Positions 45,925-59,300 of a stretch of DNA of 64,000 bases are shown here, piece by piece; the first letter of the stretch is position 1; each line of letters opens with the position of its first letter. The stretch is from Ciona savignyi (lineage: Eukaryota > Chordata > Ascidiacea > Phlebobranchia > Cionidae). Both the position numbers and the translations under genes were made by a program. Below the pieces are notes generated by a model. The model worked only from the letters and a program-made list of their open reading frames with translations, had not been told where the DNA came from and searched no databases. The DNA lies in assembly GCA_000149265.1 (NCBI GenBank), contig CH003208.1, positions 19,801 through 83,800 of the forward strand. The letters run 5' to 3'.

Positions 45925-48900
45925 CACCCAATAAGTTAAAGCAACATCACACCACCAGAATATTTAAATATCCATTATAAAAATTTTTTTTTTAAACTAC
46001 GATTTGCATGTTTTGTTACCTCTTCCTGTCAGTTTTATTATTAACGATCACGGTGACTTTTTATTCAACCCGCTTCTAAAACTTGTCATGCATTTGCGCT
46101 GTATTTATTTGAACTTTGTCTTTTCAAAACTGGTTAAATTTACACTAAATGACTGTAAGAACGGTAAGAGTTAGTTCCTAATATATAGTATATAGTATTC
46201 TTTATATTAATGTTATATATTTTCACTAATATAAATAAAAATAATTCTAAATTTTCTTAAACGATGTTTTCCCGAAAAAGCAGGATACGTACTGAGGTTG
46301 CTGTTTGCCGAACTTTGTTTCGCAGTAAAGGTTCCATTTTATAACAGAAACTATTCAAATATGTGTTTTTTGCATGTTGCATTGTTTTAATCGTTCATTT
46401 TGTATTTGTTTATACATTGTCCTATACCTTTGTGAGTTATTACTTGATTTTCGGGTTATCACTTTAAATGTTATCGTTATTTTGGGTTATAGGTTAGTCT
46501 GTAAATTTAATGATTTCATTCGTTTTTTTACCGAGCTAAGTTTTGAATCCATGATGGGCTTGTTACTTGGACCGTTTTTGTATATTATAGGTCGTTATAT
46601 GTATTGGTCGCACCAACCATTTGGCCACGCGACCGTACTTCATTCGTCAAGCAATCAAATTAATATCTATGCGTGACACGATCTGAAGAGTGTTACTATA
46701 GCCATGGTGTTTTAATGAGTGTTTTGCTTAGTAACAATGGTGGTGATTCCCCAATGTTGGTACGGTTGGAAGCAGCATGTGCTAGCCTGTGCGCCGCTGT
46801 TCACTTTAACCGTGAAGTTTTGTAATAGTGAAGCAGAGCTTAGTAAAATAAATGTGTTGATTGTGTATTTTATGGGTGTTTTGATGGAAAAAACCTAATT
46901 TATGAAGGGGGTACCAGCTCGAAATTTTAGCACAAATTTTGTGGAAATTTGATGTTAGGTTCAGATCCAATATTCTATTTCACGTTGTAAAACATCTAAA
47001 GCTTCCGGTGGTAATATTTTTGTGACAAGCCTTTTTGTAAGATCAGTTTGTATTGGAGAGATAGAGACACTAGGGTTGCATTTGATAACAGGAAAACAAT
47101 AATACGGTGCACCTGTTAGCCCTTTTTAAACACCAGTTTACGCTCGTGTAGACGAGATGGTTAACCGCCAGCGACAATTCTCCATACAAAAACGAAGCGC
47201 AGAAAAGGCACGAGTCTTTGAAATAAAATTCTTTACACCTCCTGTATTTAAAAGTATGGTCGCTTCACACATTTATATATTAGACATAATGTATATAATT
47301 TATGTCTGCAAGCAAAAACTCCTTAAGATAATATTATTGCATTTTTTGTTAAAACAGTTCGGTGTAATTTAAGTGGGACAAAGGTTAATGTTATCCCGAA
47401 TTAAAATGGTTCTTTCGAAAAGGATTTATAAATAATATTCGTAAAATACGCTACAGCCTGATACAATTTTGCTGCTTCGTTTTTCAAATTAAGGTACATT
47501 TTTAGGCTAATATTGTTTAGACATTTAGCTCATTGCATATGTAGTGAGTCGAATGGTCGTCAGAGGTCCGCATGTGAATACATTAACGTGTCCTTGGGCA
47601 AGAAAGACCAACATTGCCTAAATCAATGGATCGATGAAAACTAATAAAGCTGAAGGAACGTCCACCATAAACAACACATTGCAATAGCTCCGGCAATGTT
47701 TGATTCGATAACTCAATATTTTATATTTTAAGACTAGCTTCCTGTCTCAGGAGTGACAACCTTTTTTGTGAGGTCAATTTGCATTTGAGAGGTAGCGAGA
47801 ATAATTAGTTGAACGCCTCCTCCAAGCCACAATGCTTATCGGTTGGTAAGAGTGTAAATATTCCCACCACATGATGGCGCAACAGGTACTCAACTGTCAT
47901 GTCAATTCATTTGGCAGCATGCTTAACGCGGTCGATACATATAACGACATCTATGCATGTTTTCCGTTATAGGTATTCACATTGGTATACTAAAAAACGA
48001 CAATAGAAACTTATTAAATTACAAAAAATAAATTGTTTTTTTTATAAGTGCGCGCTTTTTTAATTCTCATATTTTTGTTGAACTGCAACTTTTCTTGCAA
48101 TTTAAAGTGAAGAATCCTTACCAGTTCCAAAAATATCGCTTGTTATATAATAACCGGTACCGAATATTCGCAAAACCCCAGTCATGCTTTTATTCTTGGG
48201 GCTCTCGGGAATTCCCCTGGAGCGATTTACCCAGAATTTGCCAGATCCAAACCATTTTAGCTTACAACTACTAGAGATTTTCTTCCTTACTATACAAAGC
48301 TTGAATGTGACTGATCACTAGTTTTCCGGGAATTTAATGGCCTAAATTGGGATTTTTCAGAAATAGGTTAAACATGGACGTGAGAATAACGCATATTTTT
48401 GTTCGTATTTATTATGGGTTCACTTAGAATGCGATGGAAACAAATATTGATTTTACTAACAAAACAAAATACGTGGGGAAAATATTAATACTACGTTGAA
48501 CATTACATAAACCAAAATGAAAAGTTGCGGCCGAAAACTTTAAATCAAATTTTAAAAATTTCAACCTTAACAAAAAGGGTACATAAACAACCCACTACTA
48601 AAGGGGGTCCGGCTGTGTAAGATTGAAGTGGAAAAAGAACGAAAACCCCTAATCAAATTCTACCGGTCGTTAAAAACACACTTATTAAGGCACTGAATTA
48701 AATGTGGTTTAAACTCATTATTGCACTGTATGTATTTTGAAAAGCACTTTATGTGCATAATTTTGCTTATAGAAAGGTGTAAGACTGCAAAATATGCAGA
48801 TAATCAGCAAGTTTTAGTTTGTTGCGTATATAAAAATCAGCGGAGGAAACCGGGTGACAAATTCCGACAAAGAGAGTTTGATTGAACGGGGATATAACAT

Positions 48901-49670
48901 TTGTGAATATTTAACACAATTTGTCTAACAGATGTACTGCCGTGAAAATGTTTGGTATAAATACACGGCTATCTATATTATTTAATACATTTCGATAAAC
49001 ATGTGTGAAGAAACTATTATATAACGTGTGATGAAACCATTATATAAGTTACATAATGCTGTAACTCAAGAAACAACAACTGTTTCAGCTATACTAGAAA
49101 ATATGTGTGAATATTTCACACATAGAAAAACTAGCAATAGTTTTTAATTTTTAAGGTTTTCTTTATTACGAAAGCATTAAGCGTTGAAGAGGTATATGTA
49201 GGATAAGATATTCATGTTTTTCCCCGTGAATTAGAAAATTAAGGGGGTGATATGTCGATTACCTCCTCGCACCCACCGTCTAGTTACCAAAGCTATTGCA
49301 GTGTGTTGTGTAGACTAGTTCCTTTAATTTGGTAGAACCCATTAATCCGCTGGGTTTAGGTAATGTCCATAAAGTACCTTGCCCAAGGAAACAACCGACT
49401 AGCTACCGGTTTTGCACCTGCAACCTTTCGATTGAAAGGCGAAGCACTTACCCACCAGACTAACCGGCTTTTGGAATAGGTTGTTGTGTCCTTGCTCCTT
49501 GCGTTTTCACATTCACATGGATACACATGAACATCCTATACTATTTGATCTTAGGCTACCAATTACTAGTTCTTTCGGTGGGACTAGGTATACTTGTTAA
49601 TTTTACACCTTACACATAAAAAGGTTTACAACACAATAACAGTATATAGGTTTTATAAAAATATTAGACA
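45925..49670. other. Gene-free interval
   Basis: I see no supportable gene. Present: S2 at 46535-46645 (-), two related stretches at 46985-47110 and 47740-47830 (both with gtgacaa..cctttttgt and a gagaggtag-like word), an old S1 at 47565-47700, a diverged relative of the 61.6-63.1 kb tandem unit around 48190-48260 (gggaattcccctgg), and S1 at 49200-49472 (-). Confidence 0.55.
49200..49472 (-). repeat. SINE S1
   Basis: ggataagatattcatgtttt to cccaccagactaaccgg. Confidence 0.85.
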
Positions 49671-49676
49671 ACTGAT

Positions 49677-52600
49677 TCAAACGAAATCGTTGTGTTGAGC
49701 TGTGTCGTTCTCACATTGTTCCGAATGTCTTTCATCCTTTATTCTGCAAATATATGGTTTAACTTTCGGAAAATGTTGTTGGTTACCTTGTCATCTAGTG
49801 AAAACACCATTATTTTTAATTTTAATATCATAAAGTAAAATGGTGGTATCCACCATGCATAAAATTTTGGGACATTTTTTCCATTTGTATTTTTGCTACT
49901 CTTTAATGTTACCCTCATAATATTTTTATATACGTAATATTTAAACAGCAGGACGGACAGCCAAACAGTGACTAGTTTAAAAATGGTCATTCTTGAGCAA
50001 GGCACTTTGCGACACTTCTTTGAAAGGTTGGTTCAAAAGGTTAAACATTTGTAGTTTAGACTTAATCGAAAGATTCTGCAAAAGCTCCCGACGGTGGGCA
50101 CCAGATAATCGGATGATTACCAGTGTTATAAAAGCCCTGCATTTCCGATAGATAGATTAATATTAGTATTCTATGACATTTTGTTCAACAATAAATGTGT
50201 AAATATTACTTTGTAAAGTATACATTACCTTATACGCGTATGTAGTCGAAAAAGCAAAAACATAAGAATAGATACAACGGCCAGTAAACATCCGGTAAGA
50301 ACGGTCAAAATGATCAACCATAAACGTCGCACTTCATCCTATAAGAATAATGAAAACAAATTGAATTAAGGAAAGTTGTCTACCTGGTCAAAACTTTTCC
50401 ATTTTACTATTGAGTAATTTTGGTTATATTTGTAATAAGAAGCACATGTTCGAAATAAAATGCCTACAACTTAGGCAATGGCAAAAGTACCGTATTATTA
50501 TGGGTGGTTACGCATTTTTTACTCTATTTTTTTGCGTTAAGCTCGTGGCAGTTATACTTTGTAAACCCGTTTTTTTGTCAAGAAAGAGTTTACAATCCGT
50601 TTAAAATTTCAGGAATGTAAGTTAAGATAATGTATATGTAAAGGGTTATTTTAGAAACATGCCAAGGGGAATTCTTAATAAACTAAAATGTTAAGCTTGT
50701 TTTGCATCATTTCATCGCCAATGTTTATTTTCAACCGACATTTTGTGACTAGAAAGTTTAACTCCAACTTTTAAAGTAAGTTGTATTTGTATAAACAGCA
50801 CTGGCACACAGTAAATGACCTCAAAATAACTAAATCAACCCTGGAAATTCACTAAATTATATTACACATGTTAATAACCGTGTAATAAATATGTAGTGGT
50901 ATATTTAGTCGCATTCGACTAAAAATTAATTCCCCGAAACATACCAAATAGGTAATTCGTGTCTTTTAAGTATTACATGTGTCATGTGCTGAAACTAATT
51001 TTAAGATATTTTGACCCATTATTTATTCACTTGCGTACATGTTTTTTTGATGTCTATGGTAAATCAGCATAAATTGCGTCATAACCAAAATACGTAATAA
51101 TGAGAGTTTATGTTAAAATCGCCTATACTAGACCGCGTGTCAAAGCTTTCTTCCTTTTCGTATCAGTTACCGTAAAGACTGCAGTATACCATTTTTCTTC
51201 CGATACCGTATTTTTCGTACTGTTCAGAATTTAGAGCCAAAGTTTGGTGAGTGTGTAGTGTTTATTATTTTATATAGGCTATATTAATACCCGTAAGTTT
51301 ACTGATTTTGTTCCTTTATTTACCGCAGAAAACCGTATCAACCACCGTTCCGTATCTCCTCACCCTATCGTTTCAACTACCGTACCGTATCATCTACCGT
51401 TCCGTATCAACCACCGTACCGTATCAACTACCGTATCGTATCATCTACCGTTCCGTATCTCCCCACCCTATCGTTTCAACTACCGTACCGTATCATCTAC
51501 CGTTCCGTATCAACCACCGTACCGTATCAACTACCGTATCGTATCATCTACCGTTCCGTATCTCCCCACCCTATCGTTTCAACTACCGTATCGTATCATC
51601 TACCGTTCCGTATCAACCACCGTACCGTATCAACTACCGTATCGTATCATCTACCGTTCCGTATCTCCCCACCCTATCGTTTCAACTACCGTACCGTATC
51701 ATCTACCGTTCCGTATCAACCACCGTACCGTATCAACTACCGTATCGTATCATCTACCGTTCCGTATCTCCCCACCCTATCGTTTCAACTACCGTACCGT
51801 ATCATCTACCGTTCCGTATCAACTACCGTATCGTATCAACTACCGTATCGTATCATCTACCGTTCCGTATCCCCCCACCCTATCGTTTCAACCCTGACCG
51901 CCACTTACAACCAGAGGAAATAAACTGCGTGTTTATTCAATAGTAATGAATGATTAACGAAATAAAGGCTTACTGTTGGACCAACATCACATGCCCCACG
52001 TTTGCTTGAAACGTCGCGCCCACGTTTACTGAATTAGCTAAACGATTTTTGTAACGAGATTGTTCGCAGACGTAAATTTTACGTTTTTAATTTCGAATCT
52101 TAACTAATCTTACAAAATTATAAAGATTCTTTGATATCGAATCTTTAAGAATCGAAATTCTACATTGTGTATTCCTGTTGGATGTTTTTCTGGGATTTTG
52201 TGTAATTTTACAAGCATGTGTTTGCTCAATGTGTCGCAATGTTTAACTTGCGCCATAGTTGGTTGTGTAATAAGATACAGTTTTCGCAAAACTTACAGAT
52301 AAGTGTTCTTTGATTATGAATATTCTACTTACATTGTTACTTTGCTCGATCATAAATTCTTTGCATGACGAAGAGTAGCATATTGATGTATCTATTGGTT
52401 CATAGACGCAATAATCGGAGCAGAATTCACACTCTTTAGATGTGCCATAGAATGCGTTCATGTCATTATGTTGAGATCGACAATTGGCATCGTTTTCTTC
52501 TTTTTGCTATAAAATTTCAAGATGTTTTTGATAGAATTTTAAATGGTAACATTAAAACCGTATTGCCAGAAATCATTTTACAATTACTATTTTCTTCTGT

Positions 52601-53164
52601 TTAAGAGGACGTTAAACTAGGTTAAAATAATACCATTAGCAGAATCTGTCTCTGCTACAACATTTTGGCAATTTAAGAATTAGTACAAGAAAATAGTGAC
52701 AATAGTCAAAACTGGAAGTTATTGTAATTACTTTATAACCCACCCGCAATTTTGTTAAAGTTTTTCCAATGATTGCATTTTCGAGTCCAGCCACGTATCT
52801 ATATATGACAAAAATGTGAAATTTTGTCAACACTTTGTATTATTTATTTATCATTTAGCTTACAGTTAAAATATATTGAACTTGGCAAATCATAGCCTAC
52901 ATAGGACATAAAATTGTTAATAGTGGAACATAGTACTAGGAAAACAAGAAAATAAACCTACACAATGCTTACTTGTTAATAAATATAGTGGATATAATGC
53001 TATCAAAAGCTCAGGTAAAATAAAAAGTGTTTAGGTAATGACGCACTGCAATGACCTCCATTCTATTAAGTAACAGCATAACACAACCAAATTATTAGAA
53101 CAAAAACTTACTCATCGTCAAGAGTTCTTTGTGGATAACACACAATCACCTTCGTACACAGCAT
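49677..53164 (-). CDS. Small single-pass membrane protein with TNFR/BCMA-like cysteine motif
   Basis: Five minus-strand exons with canonical, phase-consistent borders: 53164-53112 (phase 2 out), 52798-52732, 52506-52333, 50338-50229, 49743-49677 (stop); 156 residues. Exon 3 holds six Cys in the pattern C-x16-C-x2-C-x3-C-x9-C-x4-C (NCRSQHND ... ECEFCSDYC ... SICYSSSC), recalling the single cysteine-rich domain of BCMA/TACI-type TNF receptors. Exon 4 is a clear membrane span (WLIILTVLTGCLLAVVSILM) followed by FRLHTRIR. The cytoplasmic tail is about 25 residues and has no death domain. With this start there is no signal peptide, as in BCMA-type (type III) receptors. However an upstream ATG at 53201 opens a different frame with a signal-like start (MRIVCVQFICMFYAVY) that does not splice in phase to exon 2; a sequence error in exon 1 could reconcile the two. 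Family assignment is tentative; an unrelated small Cys-rich receptor is possible. Confidence 0.5.
51330..51895. repeat. 103-bp minisatellite built of ~10-bp subunits
   Basis: accgtatcaac/accgtaccgt/accgtatcgtatcatct subunits arranged in a higher-order unit; the landmark cgtatctccccaccctatcg recurs at 51351, 51454, 51557, 51660, 51763 and 51866, exactly 103 bp apart. The whole array is open on the plus strand for about 211 codons only because the unit lacks stops. It lies in the long intron of the TNFR-like gene. Confidence 0.95.
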
Positions 53165-53273
53165 AAAACATGCAAATAAATTGCACACAAACAATTCTCA
53201 TTTTGTGAAATAATCTTCTTGTGCTAATCTGTCTCTACGCACAACTGTTTAAGATTGAGAAACTATAATAACC

Positions 53274-53283
53274 TATATATATA
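53274..53283 (-). promoter_or_regulatory. TATA box, TNFR-like gene
   Basis: TATATATA on the minus strand, about 70 bp before the first ATG (53201) and 110 bp before the ATG used in the model. Confidence 0.55.
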
Positions 53284-53369
53284 AGATTTATTTTATTTAC
53301 AAAAAAATACGGGGAGTCTCCCTTTCGGGAAGTTTGTTTTAAAGTTTCCCTGCTTAATTAGTTTTATGG

Positions 53370-53460
53370 TGAAACTTGTTCTGACGGTAAATTTGTTCTG
53401 ACGGTAAATTTGTTCTGACGGTAAATTTGTTCTGACGGTAAATTTGTTCCTACGGTAAAT
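53370..53460. repeat. 20-bp tandem repeat, about 4.5 copies
   Basis: Unit ttgttctgacggtaaattt, the last copy changed to ttcctacggtaaat. Confidence 0.9.
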
Positions 53461-54180
53461 ATAGATGATGTAATGTATGCTATAAATGTTAAAAGGTCGG
53501 TGAGGTGATGACTTGCATTTTTAAAAATCACGTCAGCAGCAGAATAACATATTTGAACCAACCACAAAATACTAAAATATAACCAAAAAAGCAGGACCAT
53601 GTCTTATAGTCTTGATTTGGAAAATATCTTAACCAAAATTTTGATGTCTTTTAAAGCATTATTTTAAGCTAACCACATTATTTAGTTCAATATCTTTGAA
53701 AGGTATGTTGTATAGAAATGTAACATATTATGCCTGGATTCGTGTGTTATTTTGTTTTCTGAACAAAAGAGTTGAAAGTATGGTGAATTATCATAGGTAG
53801 TTTAACACTAAATATAATAAGCACTGTTACCTTCTTTTACAGGTACTGTGTTTCGCTATTAATTATAACCTATATTAGTAACTATGATTTAACAAATAGT
53901 TTATTCCTTTTCGCTTGCTTTCCAGCTTGACCATTTGAATTTGTTCCGTTTAACTTTTTGACAGGTTAGATTTAACGTAATGCGCGACGATTGTTTAAGC
54001 TGCAAGATTGTGGGATCGAGAACTGCGGCTGTCTATATGGTTTTGTTCTTGTAGAAGTCATTTAACTTACATAGGTTGTTTCGGTAAAACAGCTTAATGT
54101 GTTGTTGCGTCTTTTTTTAAGGTTGAAGGGTTGTAGACACCGCCTGAACCAAGTGAATTAACTATTAATGTTTTTCCCAG

Positions 54181-54301
54181 TATCGCTGTATCGGCTCGGT
54201 ATTAGTTGACAATGCATCGTGGTATACACGAGATGGCGCTATAAAAACAAACTGGGGAGGAGCGAACGGTCGAGAGGGATATTGCGTTTGTGGGGTTACA
54301 G
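54181..54301 (+). pseudogene. Orphan fibrinogen-domain exon
   Basis: An exon of 121 bp with intact borders (tttcccag|TATCG, ACAG|gttaaa) and the same length and phases as exon 6 of the gene at 56330-60211. It reads NASWYTRDGAIKTNWGG then ANGREGYCVCGVT, close to that exon's product. I found no neighbouring exons of the same gene within about 3 kb, so it is a duplicated exon, a gene relic, or part of a gene whose other exons have diverged beyond recognition. Its codon positions show no lesion. Confidence 0.75.
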
Positions 54302-56329
54302 GTTAAACTACTACTTCCGTTTATTATAATAACGAAAACAGTTTATTAAAGTAACATGTAGGAATTTAACAAAATCCTTAAAACCTGCTTTCTTTGTACG
54401 TCTGAGTAGCTTGTTCCAGCTTAGTGCTTCTCTTTTTATCCAAGAGTTTGTTTGATCAAAATAGGCACTAAACCCAGTGAATTAATAGGTTTTACTTATA
54501 TATAGCCCAATGCAATATCTCGGAGGCGTTGAATTCTAGGTAATATGACGATTGTTCGCGTGTAAAAGGCCCCGCTGTGGTCAAATGTTAAAATGACCGT
54601 TCACAATAACAGATAAATTATTTAATTAGGTTGAAACTCTCAGTTATGCTGATTGACATGCTGTTCATTTACATCGATCTTTACAGAAATCTTAAGAAGA
54701 ATTCTCGACAGTCCAAAATGAGTTAAGCGTTGCTGTTTTGGGATTGTTGGTGACGAGTTGCAGATGTCTCGGGACTATGAATCCCCATTTTTGTCATTAT
54801 GGGTTCCTTTTGAAAGAAGGGACACTATTAAAATTGTTTATTTGTTAAACGCTTAGATATAGGTGTGTCTGTCCGAATTCAACGAAAAGAATCTATCAGG
54901 TATAAGTACTTTTATTCGCATCAACCACGTATAACACCACAGCGGTATAAAAACGATGCGATAAAATTCGCCAGCACTTCAAGCGCGGTAACTTGCGGCC
55001 TCCGGTAGCCCTAGAGAGCTATACCGGGTTATCAAATATATTGGATATTAATTAGCGTGTTGTTTTAAAGGTATACTTCCACTGGACTACAGGGTGGCAC
55101 GCCCTCCCTAGTCACACACGCTAAAAACCCGCTATTTTAAAACTTTAAAAATAAAAATATATATATATAAAAAATATGTGTGACGAAACAAATTGACAAA
55201 AATGAAAGAAACGTTTGTAGAGAAAACATCAGGGAGGGGTATGGCCTGGTCAGATGGGATTGGGGTGACCAGGCCGCGTCTTCAACGGGAGGAAGGAGTT
55301 GATCGTATTTCTGCAGGGTGTAATTTTGCCAGTGGTCGTGAGACAGTCCGACCAGGACTAGGAATCGGAATAAAACTATCAGATACGGTAGATAACATAA
55401 AATTTAACCTTTCCTCGGGGAAAACCCCTAGACTGATAACTCAGCCAAAAACAATATGTGTCCTTTTTTAAATATGACCCATAATCATTTTACAATTTAA
55501 AGATGAACCGTTGCTCGGTAGAATTTAAACAGATGAAATATTTCCGAAATATAATTTTAAAGAGATGTGAGAACCAAGTTCTTCGCTCCGAATGAAAATA
55601 CTAGGATGTGCAGCATTCCATTCAACATATCCAAATTTCAAAATGTACAATCAGCCTGGTTTGAAAGCATTCGATCGTGAGGTAACTATTGCCCGTATAA
55701 TAATGCTTCTTGCGTTTTCCTAATCACGAGGATAGACATAAATATATATCACATTTGTGCTAACACATTTTAATTTTCAAAAACATTTGCGTCTCGCCGC
55801 AGGCAATTGATTTAATAGGCATTTAGGCAGAAATGAACTAATTCGTAGCACAAAAGCCGGTTTAGCACAGCTTTGAGAATAATGTGAAGTGTGATTTTTC
55901 AATAAAATGATTTTTATTGAATTTTTTAAGTTAAAGTGACGTTAATCTCAAGCTAAACAGTAAAGATAAGTATAAAAATCTATAAAACTAATATTTATTT
56001 CATTGAAAGAACCTATAAACTTTTTGGTTTCAATATAATGAAAACTTAAAATCTGCTGACTATTTTATTAATTCTTAAATAACCTAAAAGGTAATCTTTG
56101 GTCGAATGGTTACAAGTTTGCTACTGACCGCTAGAGGCTTGGTTATGTCTCTGGACAAGGCACCTAGAATAGTGGATGAAAGGGTTCTACGATAATTTAA
56201 AGAAGCGGCTCAATTATGTAAAACACTCTGTAATTGCTCTTTTAACCAGAGCCGGAAGCATCTAATAACTAATAAAATATCTGATAACTCTTCCAAAGCT
56301 ACAAACCTTCATACCTGCATCTACTAATC
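54302..56329. other. Interval with old repeats
   Basis: No gene I can support. Diverged S1 at 54410-54600 and 55670-55745; 55193-55471 is open for 92 codons on the plus strand with no recognisable domain. 55448-55490 (aaacaatatgtgtccttttt) matches the end of the foldback element at 63107-63400. Confidence 0.5.
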
Positions 56330-59300
56330 ATGTTCACACTTAGACAACACTTGGTAGATATGTTTAAACTAATAATGTTATTCGCTGTTGGTATGGCGTG
56401 TGGGCAAACGCAGGAATCTCAAACAACAAACCCAGGCTGCTACAATTTTGTGCAAAACTTCGGCGTGAATGGATGTGAAAATAGCGTGACAACATCTGCT
56501 GGCCAGCCGAGAGTCGGCAAGAAAGGTCCGAAAGGTGACGTGGGAGAGAAAGGAGAAAAGGTACATTGAAATGACGTGTACGTCAGTCGTGTGGTCTAAT
56601 GGTTAACGCCACCGATACATATTCCGACATAAATACAAAAACGGTCTTAGCGGCGAGCCTGTCATGAGTTCGAAACTTGACTCGGTAAAAATAAACAAAA
56701 TGTGCACTTTGGTGCGGTCGTGTGGCCGAATGGTTATCCCCGCCGACAGACCTACTAATTTATGTATTTAAACAATCTTAGTCACGAACTTATAATCGAC
56801 ATATCTCAGTAAGTTCAACATCCAACAATAAGTTGTTGGATGACAAAACGGCGGAATCCTTAACTTACAAATAACATTAAACACATCTATGAAAACTATA
56901 ATAAAAGTTATATCTTTTTTATAATTTGTTAAAGAGTATTTGGAAACCGTATAGCGAACTGTTTTTTATAACGTCTTGACACAACAGTTTAGTTTTCCAG
57001 ATTGCCCACCACCCAAAAGTTGTAAAAACTGCAATTAAATGTGTATTTCATATTACAGTTTTGATCAGTTTTAAATTACTGGACTGATGCAGTGTTTGTA
57101 AAGTGACTTGCCTAGTCACAAAAATTGGAAGAAAGTAGTAAGAATGCATATCGAAAGCCTCATCTAAATAATTTTGACCTATGCCCCTATTCCTTACACG
57201 AAGAGGTACGAAAGTGGTCACTAGCTAGTCGGTTATGTCCTTGGGCAAGGCACTTTACGGACATTACCTAAACCCAGTGGCTTAATGGGTTCTACTAAAT
57301 TAAAGAAACATGTGAATCATACACAATACACTGCAATAGCTCCGGTAACCCGACAAGGTAATCTGACGATTGCCCGGCGAAAGGTAATCTGACGATTGCC
57401 CGTGTGTCAATCCCCTTGGTTTTTCCATTCATGGAATAAACGTGAATATCCTATCCTACACTACCTGGTAAAACATGACTAATACACCAAGGGAAACGAT
57501 GCAAGAATTCACCGTGAAGACCTGGTCATTGCGCTGCAAGATCAAGTCAATAAACTTCAAGGTAAATTTTAGGAATCTCCACATATTAACTGATCCCTTA
57601 CTATGTATCACATACATTTGGATTCGACATTTTTTATACTGAAACTAGCGAATATATTATTTTTTCCAAAATGTAGTAAAACCCAGGGCTTTGGAGCACA
57701 AATATACAACTGCTCCAGCTCCAGCTACGGAGTTCTGCAACAGCCTGGCTTCGGGTATACGATCTCAAAGCTCTGGTAAAAACGCATTATTTCAAGTGCT
57801 TTACTACAGTTGTGCAAATTGTGGTCACATTATTTACATTACGTTTTAAATCTTTATATTTGATCTAAGGTCAATATTAATGTATTGCAAAAATCGGCAA
57901 AGTCCGACGGGTTAGTCTGGTGATTTAGTGCGTCGCCTTTCAGCCGAAAGCAGGTACGAAAATGATCGCTAGCTAGTCGGAAGGAACTTAACGGACATTG
58001 CCTAAACCCAGCAGATTAATACGTTCTACTAAATTTAAGGGACGTGTGAAACAATACACAACACATTGCAATAGCTCCGGTAACCCGACGATGGGCGCGA
58101 GGTTATCTGACGATTGCCCGTGTGATAACCCCCTTGGTTTTCCCATTCACGAAGATAAATATAAATATCCTATCCTATTCTAACTAGTACCATAACGAAC
58201 GCATCAAAAAAACATTAACAGACTTGCTGCGAAACCCTCCGAGATCCTGTCAATCCATCAACGACAGCACTTCAGGCTTTTACACCATTGCTCCAAGCCC
58301 AGGAGTTCAACCATTTATGGTCTACTGCAACTTTACAAGAGGACACAGTAGGTTTGATATAGCACCGGCAAAAGTGTTTTTATCAACTCAGTGCAAAGTA
58401 GAGAATTTATTGCTCCATATATATTATTAGACCCGGTGGTCTAGCGGTTAAGTGCGTCGCCTTGGGCAAGGCACTTTACGGACATTTCCTGAACCCAGCG
58501 GATTAATGGGTTCTACCAAATTGAAGGAACGTGTCTATCATATACAACACACTGCAATAGCTCCGGTAACCCGACGATGGGCGCGAGGTGAGCTGACGAT
58601 TGCCCGTGTGATAACCCCCTAGGTTTTCCCATTCACGGGGATAAACATGAATATCCTATCCTATCCTATCCTATCCTATCCTATCCTATCCTATCCTATC
58701 CTATCCTATCCTATCCTATCCTATCCTATCCTATCCTATCCTATCCTATCCTAGACATAAATTCAGGGGACTAATTACTCTGAATTGTTTAATGGTAAAT
58801 TTTGAATAGAAAATAGGAGGATGTTTGTTCCCATGATTGGGAAAACCAAGGGGTAAATACACGGGAAAAGAACGGGCGAAAGTGTTTTTATCAACTCAGT
58901 TAGGGCAAAGCAGATATTTCTTTGTTTCAGATATCATTGTACATAAATCCGGGGGGTGCATACTAGGCATTGTTTAAAAATAAATTTTGTATAGAATATT
59001 GGGGGAGGATGTTTATGTGTAACAAATCTTTTGTGATTTTTTAGAAATTACTCAAATCGGGCATGACAGCGAAGGGGAGAGACGAGTGAGGTCGTGTGAG
59101 CCAGCTCATTGTTACAGACGTAATGTCCATTATTCCGTCACAATGATTCAAGCCTCTGCGCTCGCGTCGGTTTCTCAGCGTTGTCGACAGTTTATTAAAG
59201 TAAGCAGCAATCAGAGACTCGAATTTTTAATTACATTGCACATTTTTAGGCAAGGGACAGTGTATTGAATGTTAAAATGCCAACTTTCACTTTCTTGTTG

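Noticed and set aside
46374-46676. 100-codon hydrophobic open frame
   Set aside because: AT-rich sequence running into a reverse SINE S2; hydrophobicity comes from T-rich codons.
49739-50005. 88-codon minus-strand frame as the cytoplasmic part of the TNFR-like gene
   Set aside because: It cannot be joined in phase to the membrane exon; the short exon 49743-49677 fits in phase and has a proper acceptor.
51308-51943. Open frame of 211 codons on the plus strand
   Set aside because: Entirely the 103-bp minisatellite; composition is repeat-driven.
54690-54720. Word attctcgacag at 54700 resembling the acceptor of FReD exon 7, suggesting a second gene copy
   Set aside because: Similarity stops at the acceptor; the following sequence does not encode the domain end and soon meets a stop.
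55193-55471. 92-codon open frame on the plus strand
   Set aside because: No recognisable domain, signal or splice context; its end overlaps a relic of the foldback element.
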